Positions 17,217 through 26,195 of a stretch of 64,000 nucleotides of DNA are shown piece after piece. The notes under the pieces were generated by a model. It made no database searches. It had not been told where the DNA came from and saw only the letters and a program-made list of their open reading frames with translations. The translations under genes were made by a program, and so were the position numbers. The stretch covers positions 62,001 through 126,000 of the forward strand of contig JAGBTN010000016.1 in the NCBI GenBank assembly GCA_017631315.1. The letters run 5' to 3'. Position 1 is the stretch's first letter. Every line of letters starts with the position of its first letter. This stretch comes from Bacteroidaceae bacterium (lineage in GTDB: Bacteria; Bacteroidota; Bacteroidia; Bacteroidales; Bacteroidaceae).

Positions 17217-18788
17217 CTACAGAGGTATATTGCCATGCTTCTTCGCGGGGTTGGTAAGCTTCTTGTTCTCAAGCTGAGCCAAAGCACGAATAATGCGGAA
17301 ACGAGTGTTGCGAGGCTCGATGACATCATCAATGTAACCATACTTGGCTGCCTGATATGGATTAGCGAAGAGATCTTCGTATTCCTTCTGCTTCTCTGCC
17401 ATGTATGCCTTTGCTTCTTCCACTTTACCCTCATCCTTAAGAGTCTTGGCTTCCTTAGCATAAAGTACACTTGCAGCACCACTTGCGCCCATCACAGCAA
17501 TTTCGCTTGAAGGCCATGCGTAGTTGAGGTCGCCACGAAGTTGCTTACAACTCATCACAATGTGGCTACCACCATAGCTCTTACGTAAAGTTACAGTCAC
17601 CTTGGGCACTGTTGCCTCACCATAAGCATAGAGTAACTTCGCACCATGCAAGATAACGGCATTGTACTCCTGAGCAGTACCGGGCAAGAAGCCAGGAACA
17701 TCAACAAGTGTTACGATAGGAATATTGAAGGCGTCGCAGAAACGAACGAAACGAGCACCCTTGCGGCTTGAGTTGCAATCGAGCACACCTGCGAGCTGCT
17801 TAGGTTGATTGGCAACAATACCTACACTCTGTCCGTTGAAACGAGCAAAACCTACAATCAGGTTCTTTGCATAATTGGGCTGTACCTCAAAGAATTCGCC
17901 ATTATCCACAATACCGGCAATCACCTGATACATATCGTAAGGCATGTTAGGATTGTCGGGAATGATGTCGTTGAGATAATCTTCCATGCGGTCGATGGGA
18001 TCAGCACATGCAACACGAGGAGTTTTCTCAAGATTATTCTGAGGAATGTAAGAGAAGAGCTGCTTAATCATTGCGATACACTCTTCCTCATTCTTGGCTG
18101 TGAAGTGTGTCACACCACTCTTTGTTGCATGAACACTTGCGCCACCGAGTTGTTCCTGAGTCACAACTTCGCCAAGGACTGCCTTAACAGGACCAGGACC
18201 TGTAAGGAACATATAGCTGCTACCCTCTACCATGAAAGTAAAGTCTGTCAGTGCAGGGCTATAAACAGCACCACCAGCACAAGGACCCATAATGGCACTT
18301 ATCTGGGGCACAACGCCAGAAGACATAATGTTACGCTGGAAAATCTCTGCATAACCGGCAAGGGCGTTGATACCTTCCTGAAGACGAGCACCGCCAGAGT
18401 CGTTAAGACCGATGACAGGAGCACCAACCTTCATGGCGATGTCCATTACCTTACAGATCTTGCTTGCCAACATCTCGGAAAGAGAACCTGCAGAAACTGT
18501 GAAGTCTTGAGCAAAAACATAAACAAGACGACCGCCGATAGTACCGCTACCAGTCACAACGCCGTCGCCCAGATAATGCTTCTTCTCCATGCCGAAGTTA
18601 GTGCAACGATGCTCCACGAACATGTCCATTTCCTCAAAACTACCTTCATCAAGCAGAAGATTGATACGTTCGCGAGCCGTCAGCTTACCTTTCTCGTGCT
18701 GCTTCGCGATGGCTTTTTCACCTCCACCCATACGGGCTTTGGCACGGAGTTCCATGAGCTCCTTAATCTTTTCAGTTTGTGTACTCAT
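17217..18788 (-). CDS. mmdA: Methylmalonyl-CoA decarboxylase alpha subunit (carboxyltransferase)
   Basis: The 523-residue subunit belongs to the acyl-CoA carboxylase carboxyltransferase family. Marks are [19 protein letters not shown] at the start, the two oxyanion regions [18 protein letters not shown] and [31 protein letters not shown], and the C-terminal [17 protein letters not shown]. With the pump and carrier subunits that follow, it removes CO2 from methylmalonyl-CoA in the succinate-to-propionate route. The same family also serves as propionyl-CoA carboxylase, so direction is inferred from the operon. Confidence 0.94.
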   Translation of the reverse strand: MSTQTEKIKELMELRAKARMGGGEKAIAKQHEKGKLTARERINLLLDEGSFEEMDMFVEHRCTNFGMEKKHYLGDGVVTGSGTIGGRLVYVFAQDFTVSAGSLSEMLASKICKVMDIAMKVGAPVIGLNDSGGARLQEGINALAGYAEIFQRNIMSSGVVPQISAIMGPCAGGAVYSPALTDFTFMVEGSSYMFLTGPGPVKAVLGEVVTQEQLGGASVHATKSGVTHFTAKNEEECIAMIKQLFSYIPQNNLEKTPRVACADPIDRMEDYLNDIIPDNPNMPYDMYQVIAGIVDNGEFFEVQPNYAKNLIVGFARFNGQSVGIVANQPKQLAGVLDCNSSRKGARFVRFCDAFNIPIVTLVDVPGFLPGTAQEYNAVILHGAKLLYAYGEATVPKVTVTLRKSYGGSHIVMSCKQLRGDLNYAWPSSEIAVMGASGAASVLYAKEAKTLKDEGKVEEAKAYMAEKQKEYEDLFANPYQAAKYGYIDDVIEPRNTRFRIIRALAQLENKKLTNPAKKHGNIPL

Positions 18789-18827
18789 ATTTTTTATATG
18801 TAATAAGGTTTTTGCATATAATTTCGT

Positions 18828-18836
18828 GCAAAGGTA
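18828..18836 (-). promoter_or_regulatory. Putative -7 box of the mmd operon
   Basis: TACCTTTGC on the minus strand (18836-18828), 40 bases before the mmdA ATG. No clear -33 element is seen at the usual distance. Confidence 0.55.
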
Positions 18837-18906
18837 ATAAAAAAAAACAATAGGCTGTCTTTTTATTGCCTTATTTTTCTCAATAGTTACACATTATATA
18901 TAATAA

Positions 18907-19299
18907 TTAGAAGAGTTTCATGACAAGAGAGGCATCATTCCCTTCATAAATCATCACATCTGTTACGGGAACGTAGCTCAACTGCGAGAATTGAAATAGT
19001 TGTATTGCCACGAATGCTCCGTCTTGCGAGGTACCAACTTCTACCAAATAACTGCCATTCAATGCTGGTTTAAGTAAAGATTCTCCAACCATTGTTGCCA
19101 GTTTCTCAATGGGAGATTCCAGCATGTGCTTGATGCGTTTGCCATCTTCGCTTGAATACTCCAACACTTTTGCTTTTATTTCACTATTTGTTGGTTTGAA
19201 TACTACCTTACTGCATAAGCCGAATAAGGATTTGCTGACACAGATACGAGCATCAGCGCAGATGGTGTTCCACATCTGCAAATTCATTATGTTTGCCAT
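18907..19299 (-). CDS. Hypothetical cytoplasmic protein
   Basis: The protein has 130 residues, no signal peptide and no membrane segment. It reads as a mixed alpha/beta protein, with a repeated pattern of strands near the end (GAFVAIQLFQFSQLSYVPVTDVMIY). I recognise no family or catalytic motif. The amino acid make-up is that of a real protein and the start MANIMNLQMWN is preceded by a purine-rich stretch. It stands alone: mmdA is transcribed away from it on the left and a gene-poor stretch lies to the right. Confidence 0.65.
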   Translation of the reverse strand: MANIMNLQMWNTICADARICVSKSLFGLCSKVVFKPTNSEIKAKVLEYSSEDGKRIKHMLESPIEKLATMVGESLLKPALNGSYLVEVGTSQDGAFVAIQLFQFSQLSYVPVTDVMIYEGNDASLVMKLF

Positions 19300-19363
19300 T
19301 TTTTCTTTGTTAATGTTTTCTGTAAATTGTTTCTAATTCATGTATTACGATAGAAACACTGCG

Positions 19364-19789
19364 CTAACAAAGAATGTGTCTCAAGGCTATCACATAATAT
19401 AGTCTTCGAGACGCAGCGCTCTGCAGGAATGTATAATGTTCCAGACAGAGGTATTGACAGAGGGTTTTTAGGTGATTAAAGGAATATAAACTGGAGTAAC
19501 GTCCATAATTTGAGCCAGAGTTCCCTGCATGGCTGGGCAACAAACGAGATGTGCGGGAGCTACATAAACGTAATGAAGAAGCGGTACGCAACGAGAACCC
19601 CAATACACTCTGAGGTTCTTCTGCCATACAGCGAGCCCATCCTTCGTGGCAATCTACCTGCTCTTCTCTTTGGAAATCTGATATAAAAGTAACATTAGCC
19701 TTTGTTTCCGAGAAGAAGGCAATCGAGCACCATAGAGAAGTTATAAGTGCAAATATCAATCGAAAAAGGGGGCCTGTCTTAAAAACCAC
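19364..19789 (-). other. Doubtful 141-codon open frame in a gene-poor stretch
   Basis: Between 19300 and 20151 there is no recognised gene. This minus-strand frame has a signal-peptide-like start (MVFKTGPLFRLIFALITSLW) and a TATCTTTGC box (19821-19813) 24 bases upstream, which favours transcription. Against it, the last two thirds are rich in Ser, Arg, Leu and Cys, as noncoding frames often are. On the + strand, 19509-19613 reads FEPEFPAWLGNKRDVREL and onwards to a stop, which looks more protein-like and may be a gene remnant. Neither reading has a family match that I know. Confidence 0.2.
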
Positions 19790-20008
19790 GTCGAAACGAA
19801 CTCAAATTCTGTGCAAAGATACAAAATAAAGAAATAGTTTACACCATTTACATCTTATTTTTTATTCGAAGACAAGAAAGCACTTTGCAGATTCTGCCCA
19901 AAGCAATGTCCCTTCCGACAATTACCCTTGTGCATCGGCGAAAAGTAGGGCGATTCGGCAGACATCAAGAACATCAAATATACAACCCCAGTATGATTGC
20001 CAAACTAT

Positions 20009-20064
20009 ACACGTTAAGTTGGGCAACTATACACGTTAAGTTGGCTGACTTAACGTGTATAGTT
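20009..20064. repeat. 22-base repeat, locus B, ending in a 17-bp hairpin
   Basis: Units start at 20009 and 20031. The second folds with an inverted half copy: 17 bases at 20025-20041 pair perfectly with 20048-20064 around the loop TGGCTG. It lies before the MATE gene and after the doubtful leftward frame. Confidence 0.8.
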
Positions 20065-20120
20065 CATGGACATGACATAGTTATTTTATTTGTGGCATAT
20101 AATATCTGAACTTTTTTTCG

Positions 20121-20129
20121 TAACTTTGC
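20121..20129 (+). promoter_or_regulatory. Putative -7 box of the MATE gene
   Basis: TAACTTTGC lies 22 bases before the ATG at 20152. A TTTG is found 28 bases upstream, further than usual, so only the -7 part is convincing. Confidence 0.5.
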
Positions 20130-20151
20130 CGCCGGAATTAGCTTTGAACAG

Positions 20152-21513
20152 ATGCGACAACACATCCCTACCGAACTCGGCACAAAACCCATTGGCTCTC
20201 TGCTTTGGCAGTACTCTCTGCCCGCCATTATCGCAATGGTGGCCATGTCTTTGTATAATATAGTGGACAGCATCTTCGTTGGGCAAGGTGTGGGCGACGA
20301 AGCTATCAGCGGTATGGCTGTGGCAAGTCCGTTCATGAACCTGTCGGCCGCCTTCGGGGCAATGGTGGGAGTTGGTGCAAGCACAGTCATCAGTGTCCGT
20401 CTCGGGCAAGGAAAATACGAAGAAGCCCAATACATCCTGGGCAACACAATTACGCTCAATGTCATCCTCGGCATCATCTTCACACTCGTTTGCCTGCCAT
20501 TCCTGGACGAAATTCTGTACCTCTTCGGAGCAAGCGACGTAACCCTACCCTATGCACGGGACTATATGCTCATCATCTTGCTTGGCAACATGGTGACACA
20601 TCTTTTCTTCGGCTCGAACGCCATACTGCGCAGCGCAGGCCATCCACGCACGGCAATGGGATGCACATTCCTTGCCATCATCGTCAACTGCATACTCGAC
20701 CCTCTGTTCATCTTCGTCTTCAAATGGGGTATCCAAGGCGTTGCATGGGCTACCATCATTGCCCAAGCCGTTGCCTTCTGCTGGCAGTTGAAGCTCTTCA
20801 GCCGGCCAACAGAATTGCTTCATCTGCGTCGAGGCATCTATCGACTGCGGCTCGACATCGTCCGCCAATGCCTGGCAATCGGACTCAGCCCGTTCCTGAT
20901 GAACAGTTGCGCCTGCCTGGTTGTCCTCTTCTGCAACAACAGATTACTACAGTTTGGCGGCGACATGGCCATCGGAGCTTATGGCATCGTCAACAGAGTA
21001 GTCTTTCTGTTCGTCACCATCGTCATGGGACTTGTGCAAGGAATGCAGCCAATCATAGGCTACAACTGGGGAGCCAAACAAAACGACCGCGTATTCCTTG
21101 TGCTTCGCTACAGCATAATAGCAGCAACATGCATCACCCTGGCAGCTTGCCTGACAGGCGAACTCATCCCGGCAACTGTGATACACATCTTCGGAGCAGG
21201 TCCCGAGTTGACCGAAAAAGCCGTTCGCGCTTTCCGGATTATCGTGGCTGTTTTCCCATTAGTAGGAGCACAAATGGTTATCGGCAACTTCTTCCAAAGC
21301 ATCGGACACGCAGGCAAAAGCATCTTCCTCAGCGTCACTCGACAAATGCTCTTCCTCATTCCCCTGCTTGCCTTCCTGCCGCAATGGTGGGGCCTGGATG
21401 GCGTATGGCTCTCCATGCCGGCAAGCGATGCCATTAGTTTCTGCGTTTCGATAAGCATGTTCGTCTACATGACGAAAAAGATAAAACGAAATGAAACGCA
21501 TCGGACTGCTTAG
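20152..21513 (+). CDS. MATE family efflux transporter
   Basis: This 453-residue protein has 12 predicted membrane helices in two similar halves. The start ELGTKPIGSLLWQYSLPAIIAMVAMSLYNIVDSIFVGQGVG is the MATE pattern, as are FMNLSAAFGAMVGVGASTVIS and MQPIIGYNWGAKQ. Such proteins export drugs, dyes or metabolites against Na+ or H+. The substrate cannot be told. The end overlaps the phosphoesterase gene by 23 bases, so both are probably one transcript. Confidence 0.93.
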   Translation: MRQHIPTELGTKPIGSLLWQYSLPAIIAMVAMSLYNIVDSIFVGQGVGDEAISGMAVASPFMNLSAAFGAMVGVGASTVISVRLGQGKYEEAQYILGNTITLNVILGIIFTLVCLPFLDEILYLFGASDVTLPYARDYMLIILLGNMVTHLFFGSNAILRSAGHPRTAMGCTFLAIIVNCILDPLFIFVFKWGIQGVAWATIIAQAVAFCWQLKLFSRPTELLHLRRGIYRLRLDIVRQCLAIGLSPFLMNSCACLVVLFCNNRLLQFGGDMAIGAYGIVNRVVFLFVTIVMGLVQGMQPIIGYNWGAKQNDRVFLVLRYSIIAATCITLAACLTGELIPATVIHIFGAGPELTEKAVRAFRIIVAVFPLVGAQMVIGNFFQSIGHAGKSIFLSVTRQMLFLIPLLAFLPQWWGLDGVWLSMPASDAISFCVSISMFVYMTKKIKRNETHRTA

Positions 21514-21982
21514 CGACACCCATGCTCATTGGGACGACCGCTATCTGCACCACTTCGAAGAATGTGACGAAATATGGCACGCCGGCGATATCGGTTCGAT
21601 GGAACTGGCAATGCGACTGCAAGAATTCCGCCCCCTGAAAGCCGTTTATGGCAACTGCGATGGTGGCAATCTGCGAATCATGTTCTCCGAAAAACTACGA
21701 TGGAACTGCGAAGGTGCCGATGTTTTCATGACACACATTGGCGGCTATCCGGGTCGCTATGACCTGCGAATAAGGCAAGAAATCTATACAAATCCACCCA
21801 AACTATTCATTTCAGGACACAGCCACATCCTAAAGGTGCTGTACGACGACAAACTCAATCTGCTTCACATCAACCCAGGAGCAGCAGGCCTGCAAGGATG
21901 GCACCAGGTTCGCACACTCATTCGCTTCACCATAGAAGACGCCTCATTCAAAGACCTGGAGGTGATAGAAATACCTCGTTGA
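21491..21982 (+). CDS. YfcE/MJ0936-type metallophosphoesterase
   Basis: This 163-residue calcineurin-like phosphoesterase has all metal-binding motifs: SDTHAHWD, HAGDI, YGNCDG, MTHIGG and SGHSH, followed by NPGAAG. Members are two-metal phosphodiesterases, usually with weak activity on model substrates. The natural substrate is unknown. It starts inside the last codons of the MATE gene. Confidence 0.92.
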   Translation: MKRIGLLSDTHAHWDDRYLHHFEECDEIWHAGDIGSMELAMRLQEFRPLKAVYGNCDGGNLRIMFSEKLRWNCEGADVFMTHIGGYPGRYDLRIRQEIYTNPPKLFISGHSHILKVLYDDKLNLLHINPGAAGLQGWHQVRTLIRFTIEDASFKDLEVIEIPR

Positions 21983-22013
21983 GTATCTTTTCTTGCATAT
22001 TTTTTGCTTTTTA

Positions 22014-22046
22014 TTTGCAAGGAATGGTACTTTTTTGTTACTTTGC
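22014..22046 (+). promoter_or_regulatory. Promoter of the FAS1 lipoprotein gene
   Basis: TTTGC (22014-22018), 19 bases, then TTACTTTGC (22038-22046). Only the second base of the -7 box departs from consensus. Confidence 0.7.
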
Positions 22047-22078
22047 GGTGATTCTATCACATTTTTGAAACATTTGAA

Positions 22079-24184
22079 ATGAAAAACATACTCATATTTA
22101 TTGGCTCATGCTTCCTGCTTTTATGCAGTTGCACAGAAAACATCGACACCTCTGCCCGCTACGTATTCAAGGAGGAAACCATTCTTAGTTATCTGCAAAA
22201 ACACGAGGACTACAGCGAGTATGTCAAACTCCTGCAAGTTGTCCCCATAAGTCAACGAAGCAAAAGCACCGTTTTTCAGCTATTGAGTGCTCGAGGCAAC
22301 TTCACTTGTTTTGCCCCGACTAACAAGGCAATAGCCGACTACCTACAGGAACAAGTGGAAGCCGGCTTCGTCGAAGAACCTTCATGGGACAGTTTTAAAA
22401 CAGAAAGATTGCGCGACAGCATCCGCAAAGTTGTTGTCTATAACAGCATCATCGACGGAGGAGACGAAGAATTTTACGAGACCTACGACTTCCCTCCCGG
22501 CAACAACTACGAATTCGGACGCCCCAACATGAACGACATCCGACTCAGCGTATATCGTCCACAAGACCCAGACAGCATATACATTAATCGCATATACCCC
22601 ATCAACATTAAAAACAGAGACATCCCTGCCATCAATGGCGTCATCCATCAAATGGAGAAAGTCATTGCGCCAAGAGAGGTTACGCTCAAAACAATCCTGC
22701 AAGAACAACTCGACGGATACGAAAGTGGCTATGTCGTAATGGCACGACTTATTCAAGCATGTGGGCTGATGGACACACTCAGCAAAATTAGAGATGAAGT
22801 CTATGAACAACTCTACCTCACCGGCATGATTGAAGAAAAGACACCGGCAAACGGACTTGCCACTATGACAGGCGGTTATTCCTACGCACCAGAACACCGC
22901 AAATATGGCTTTACCATTTTTGCCGAGTCCGACGAATTCTGGCAAAGTGCTATCGGCAAACCGGCAGAAGACATTACACCACAAGATGTCCAGGAATGGG
23001 TAAAAGCAGGGAATTACTATCCCGAAGCAATAGCAAACACAAACTTCAAGAGCCCAGAGAACCTTTTATATCAATGGACAACCTACCACATCCTGCCCTT
23101 CAAGCTGTCCCCCGATCGTCTTGTGTTCCACTACAACGAGAAAGGATATGATTATGTAAGTTCGCCAGGAAAGTTGTCCATTCCCGTTATGGAATATTAT
23201 GTCACGATGGGCAAACGACGTCTGCTTAAAATATACGAGAGTTTAGAGTCAAATGGCATCTACCTCAATCGCTTTCCTATCATCGACAATAGCAGGCACG
23301 GGACAGGGCACGAAATAGGTTGCGACCAAGACAAAGTCGGTTCAAAAGTAATCAGAGAAGACGAAAAGTTAGACAAAAGGACAGCCCTCAACGGCTTCCT
23401 CTATGAGATAGATGCACCTATCGCATACGACGAAGAGACACGCGACAATCTTGCTCGCACACGTATTCGCATGGATTGCATGAGTTTCTTCCCAGAAGTA
23501 ATGAACAACGACATCCGTCGAGTCCCACTTACCGACGCTCCTCACCAATGGGTACACTTCCCCGACGACTCAGAATACAAATACATCGATAACCTCAGCA
23601 TTAACGAAGGCTCTACTTTTGTATACTATAATGCGTATGGACTAAAATTTGGAAGTCTCTGTGGCGACGAAGTGAAGTGCGTCGGACATTGGGAACTTGT
23701 GTTTACATTGCCGCCTGTCCCCAAACGCGGCACATATGAAGTACGTTACCGCATCTTGACAAACAGCGACAGAGGCGTTGCTCAGTTCTTTTTCGGAGAC
23801 CGTCTTGACGCCATGCCTGCTGCCGGCATCCCCGTCAACCTTACTCTTGGCGGAGCAGACCCCATTACCGGATGGATTGAAGATACCGGCATAGATGATG
23901 ACGCCGATGCAGAAGCCGACAAGCAGATGCGCAACAATGGTTTCATGAAAGGCGAGGAAAGCATACTCATTCTCAAGAATCCAGGAACAACTGCAAGATC
24001 CAATGCCAACAGAAACATCGTGCGCCGAATCATCACTCGTCAAACATTAGACCCCGACAAAACATACTATCTGAAGATTAAGTCTGTACTCGAGTCGGAA
24101 AGGTCTGAATTCTATATGGACCACATTGAGTATTGCCCGAAAGAAATATATGACAATCCAATGCAAGCCGAAGACATTTGGTAA
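22079..24184 (+). CDS. Large fasciclin-domain lipoprotein
   Basis: The protein has 701 residues. Its start has a lipoprotein signal (SCFLLLCSC, lipid-bound Cys near residue 19). At least two FAS1-like blocks are visible: residues about 30-200 with GNFTCFAPTNKAIADYL and INGVIHQMEKVIAP, and about 200-440 starting with TLKTILQEQ. The last part (about 500-700) is beta-rich and looks like a carbohydrate- or ligand-binding domain. FAS1 lipoproteins in Bacteroidota are often cell-surface proteins beside SusC/SusD pairs, but no such pair is present here. It stands alone behind its own promoter. The function is unknown. Confidence 0.82.
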   Translation: MKNILIFIGSCFLLLCSCTENIDTSARYVFKEETILSYLQKHEDYSEYVKLLQVVPISQRSKSTVFQLLSARGNFTCFAPTNKAIADYLQEQVEAGFVEEPSWDSFKTERLRDSIRKVVVYNSIIDGGDEEFYETYDFPPGNNYEFGRPNMNDIRLSVYRPQDPDSIYINRIYPINIKNRDIPAINGVIHQMEKVIAPREVTLKTILQEQLDGYESGYVVMARLIQACGLMDTLSKIRDEVYEQLYLTGMIEEKTPANGLATMTGGYSYAPEHRKYGFTIFAESDEFWQSAIGKPAEDITPQDVQEWVKAGNYYPEAIANTNFKSPENLLYQWTTYHILPFKLSPDRLVFHYNEKGYDYVSSPGKLSIPVMEYYVTMGKRRLLKIYESLESNGIYLNRFPIIDNSRHGTGHEIGCDQDKVGSKVIREDEKLDKRTALNGFLYEIDAPIAYDEETRDNLARTRIRMDCMSFFPEVMNNDIRRVPLTDAPHQWVHFPDDSEYKYIDNLSINEGSTFVYYNAYGLKFGSLCGDEVKCVGHWELVFTLPPVPKRGTYEVRYRILTNSDRGVAQFFFGDRLDAMPAAGIPVNLTLGGADPITGWIEDTGIDDDADAEADKQMRNNGFMKGEESILILKNPGTTARSNANRNIVRRIITRQTLDPDKTYYLKIKSVLESERSEFYMDHIEYCPKEIYDNPMQAEDIW

Positions 24185-24291
24185 AAGGCATCAAGCACCC
24201 AGAAAACAAGATTATATTGTACCGTGAAGCATGTTATAAAGCACAAAACAGCTTGTTTTTCCCTGTTTTTGATGTTTTTTTATGAGAAAAT

Positions 24292-24324
24292 CTTGCAGGT
24301 ATGCTAAGAATAGTCTATCTTTGC
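24292..24324 (+). promoter_or_regulatory. Promoter of the small secreted protein gene
   Basis: CTTGC (24292-24296), 19 bases, then TATCTTTGC (24316-24324), 17 bases before the ATG. Confidence 0.75.
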
Positions 24325-24341
24325 CTTGAAATATATAGGTA

Positions 24342-24644
24342 ATGAAGAAGATTTTTATCATATCACTTACTATTGCAATGGCTTTAACGCCAATTTCCAT
24401 GCTTGCGCAAATGGAGCGCGAAAGCATTGAGATGAGCGTTTCTGGCATTTCACTTAGCATTACCGGTGGCAATGTACACATTGTGGGTGCCCAGGGCGAA
24501 GTGATGGAAATCTTCAACCTTACAGGCACCAAGGTCACCACCATTCGCATTGACAGCAACGACAAGACCTTTGCGCTAAACCTCACCAAGGGTTGCTACC
24601 TTATTAAGGTTGGCAAGATTGTTCGCAAGATTTCTGTACAATAA
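24342..24644 (+). CDS. 100-residue secreted protein made mainly of a tail-type domain
   Basis: A signal peptide (residues 1-22, ending in SMLAQ) is followed directly by about 78 residues. The last part reads GEVMEIFNLTGTKVTTI, then GCYLIKVGKIVRKISVQ. This is the same fold pattern as the C-terminal tail of large secreted proteins in this group, here with no cargo in front. Such tails normally guide type IX secretion or anchor to the surface. A hairpin starting at the stop codon (24642-24665, TAATATTGG and complement) may end the transcript. The role is unknown. Confidence 0.75.
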   Translation: MKKIFIISLTIAMALTPISMLAQMERESIEMSVSGISLSITGGNVHIVGAQGEVMEIFNLTGTKVTTIRIDSNDKTFALNLTKGCYLIKVGKIVRKISVQ

Positions 24645-24665
24645 TATTGGGCAAAGCCAATATTA
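24642..24665 (+). terminator. Hairpin at the end of the small secreted protein gene
   Basis: TAATATTGG and CCAATATTA form a 9-base stem around the loop GCAAAG, beginning at the stop codon. No T-run follows, so termination is uncertain. Confidence 0.4.
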
Positions 24666-24714
24666 CACCTCCCGATTAAACCTTTATATTGTTGTGCTTG
24701 TCTGATTAAATATA

Positions 24715-25254
24715 ATGATAGACGAGAAAGCACTCATCCAACAATTACACGATTCTTCCCAAAAAGAGGCAGCCTTCACGCGCATAGTGCATGAATACCA
24801 AAAACCTCTTTATTGGCACATCAGGCGTATTGTGCTTTTTCACGATGATGCAGACGATGTCCTGCAGAACACTTTTATCAAAGCATGGAATGCCGCCGAG
24901 TCTTTCAGAGGCGAGTCCAGCCTGCAAACCTGGCTCTTCCGCATTGCAATAAACGAATCGCTAAACCATCTCAACAAGAAACGACCTGCTGTTAGCCTCG
25001 AAGGAGCAGAAGGCAATGCCGCTGCCTCTCTGGCAAGCGACAGCTATTTCGACGGCGACAACCTGCAACAACAATTCCAGACAGCCATCAGCACGCTGCC
25101 CGAGAAACAGCGAATTGTCTTCAACCTCAAGTATTTTAACGAGATGAAGTATGAAGACATGAGCACTCTTCTTGGCACAAGCGTTGGCGCATTAAAAGCG
25201 TCATATCACCATGCAGTAAAGAAGATTTACTCCTTTTTCGAGGAGAAAGATTAA
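24715..25254 (+). CDS. ECF-type RNA polymerase sigma factor
   Basis: The protein has 179 residues. Region 2 (about 25-95) includes DDADDVLQNTFIKAW and SLQTWLFRIAINESLNHLNKK. Region 4 (about 120-175) includes LPEKQRIVFNLKYFNEMKYEDMSTLLGTSVGALKASYHHAVKKI. There are no regions 1 or 3, as is normal for ECF sigmas. The next two genes, a one-helix membrane protein and a periplasmic protein, suggest that it is controlled by an envelope signal. Confidence 0.93.
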   Translation: MIDEKALIQQLHDSSQKEAAFTRIVHEYQKPLYWHIRRIVLFHDDADDVLQNTFIKAWNAAESFRGESSLQTWLFRIAINESLNHLNKKRPAVSLEGAEGNAAASLASDSYFDGDNLQQQFQTAISTLPEKQRIVFNLKYFNEMKYEDMSTLLGTSVGALKASYHHAVKKIYSFFEEKD

Positions 25255-25286
25255 ACCTTTAATATAATATAACATCAAATAGATAA

Positions 25287-25622
25287 ATGAGAACGACAAA
25301 TCATAGCACAGAAGGGCTGGAGGCAAAACTTCTCTCACGCTTCGGCACAGAGACTCCTTTCACGGTTCCCGAGGGCTATTTCGATGGTCTGACAGACAAA
25401 GTAATGAGTCGAGTGACACACAAGAAGCGTCGCAATTTAGTGTGGCGTTGGGTTGCTGCGGCAATGCTTGCTGGCAGTGTGATAACAGGAGGGCTGTTTC
25501 TCGAAAACCAAAATGCCAATCAAACTGCCAACACCGATGAAAGCCAGTACATTGAAGACGTACTTTATTACTCGATGATTGACAATATGTCGATTGCATC
25601 GTATTTGATAGAGGCAGAATAA
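25287..25622 (+). CDS. One-helix membrane protein, possible anti-sigma factor
   Basis: The protein has 111 residues. The cytoplasmic part holds the motif FTVPEGYFDGLTDKVM (about 23-40), often found in the protein encoded after ECF sigma genes in Bacteroidales. A membrane helix follows (about 49-70) and then a short acidic outer part (DESQYIEDVLYYSMIDNMSI). There is no zinc-binding HxxxCxxC motif of classical anti-sigmas. Its place, 32 bases after the sigma gene, makes a regulatory role likely but not proven. Confidence 0.7.
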   Translation: MRTTNHSTEGLEAKLLSRFGTETPFTVPEGYFDGLTDKVMSRVTHKKRRNLVWRWVAAAMLAGSVITGGLFLENQNANQTANTDESQYIEDVLYYSMIDNMSIASYLIEAE

Positions 25623-25638
25623 ATAAGGAAAGAAGAAT

Positions 25639-26121
25639 ATGAAAAGAAGAATCATCATACTTGTCTGCACTTTCATGTCGATATGTTTTGCCGTTGCACA
25701 ACACAAACGCAGCAAGTTTAACCCTCAGGAGTTCAAGGAAAAACTTGAAGGATACATTACCAAAGAAGCAGGTTTCACTCAAGGCGAAGCACAAGCATTC
25801 TATCCTATCTACTTTGAGATGAAGAGCAAACAGCTCACAATTCAGCGAAAGATTTTCCATCTCAAGAAGAACATACCAACGACGGATGCCAATAGCAGTG
25901 ACTTCGCAAACGCCATCCAGAAGATTAAGGACTTGGGAGTCGAGAAAGCAAAGCTTGAGGCAACGTATTACAAAAAGATGTACGAAGCCGTATCACCCCA
26001 AAAGGTATACAAGGCAATGTGTGCCGAAGACAAGTTCCACAGACAAGTGCTGGAACATATCGGGCAAGACAGGCACCATGCCAAAGGACACAGACCCAAA
26101 CAAACTGAAACAAGAAATTAG
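25639..26121 (+). CDS. Periplasmic Spy/CpxP-like helical protein
   Basis: The protein has 160 residues. A signal peptide (1-20, ending in CFAVAQ) is followed by a mainly helical, lysine-rich chain including FNPQEFKEKLEGYITKEAGFTQGEAQAFYPIYFEMK. It has a His-rich C-terminus (HIGQDRHHAKGH) that may bind metal. The length, charge and helix pattern resemble Spy/CpxP periplasmic stress proteins, but the LTxxQ motifs of that family are not clear. It is the third gene of the sigma operon, 16 bases after the membrane protein gene. Confidence 0.7.
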   Translation: MKRRIIILVCTFMSICFAVAQHKRSKFNPQEFKEKLEGYITKEAGFTQGEAQAFYPIYFEMKSKQLTIQRKIFHLKKNIPTTDANSSDFANAIQKIKDLGVEKAKLEATYYKKMYEAVSPQKVYKAMCAEDKFHRQVLEHIGQDRHHAKGHRPKQTETRN

Positions 26122-26149
26122 GCTTTAAGGTAAAAAGAATGTTTCGGGA

Positions 26150-26195
26150 GAAGAGTAGAAGTTTCTATCGTGAAACTATCTACTCTTCTTTTTTT
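26150..26195 (+). terminator. Strong terminator of the sigma operon, overlapping the mazG 3' end
   Basis: GAAGAGTAGA (26150-26159) pairs with TCTACTCTTC (26179-26188), with an inner AGTTTC/GAAACT stem, followed by eight T. The right arm and the T-run are also the last codons of mazG (Lys-Lys-Glu-Glu-stop). Confidence 0.88.
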
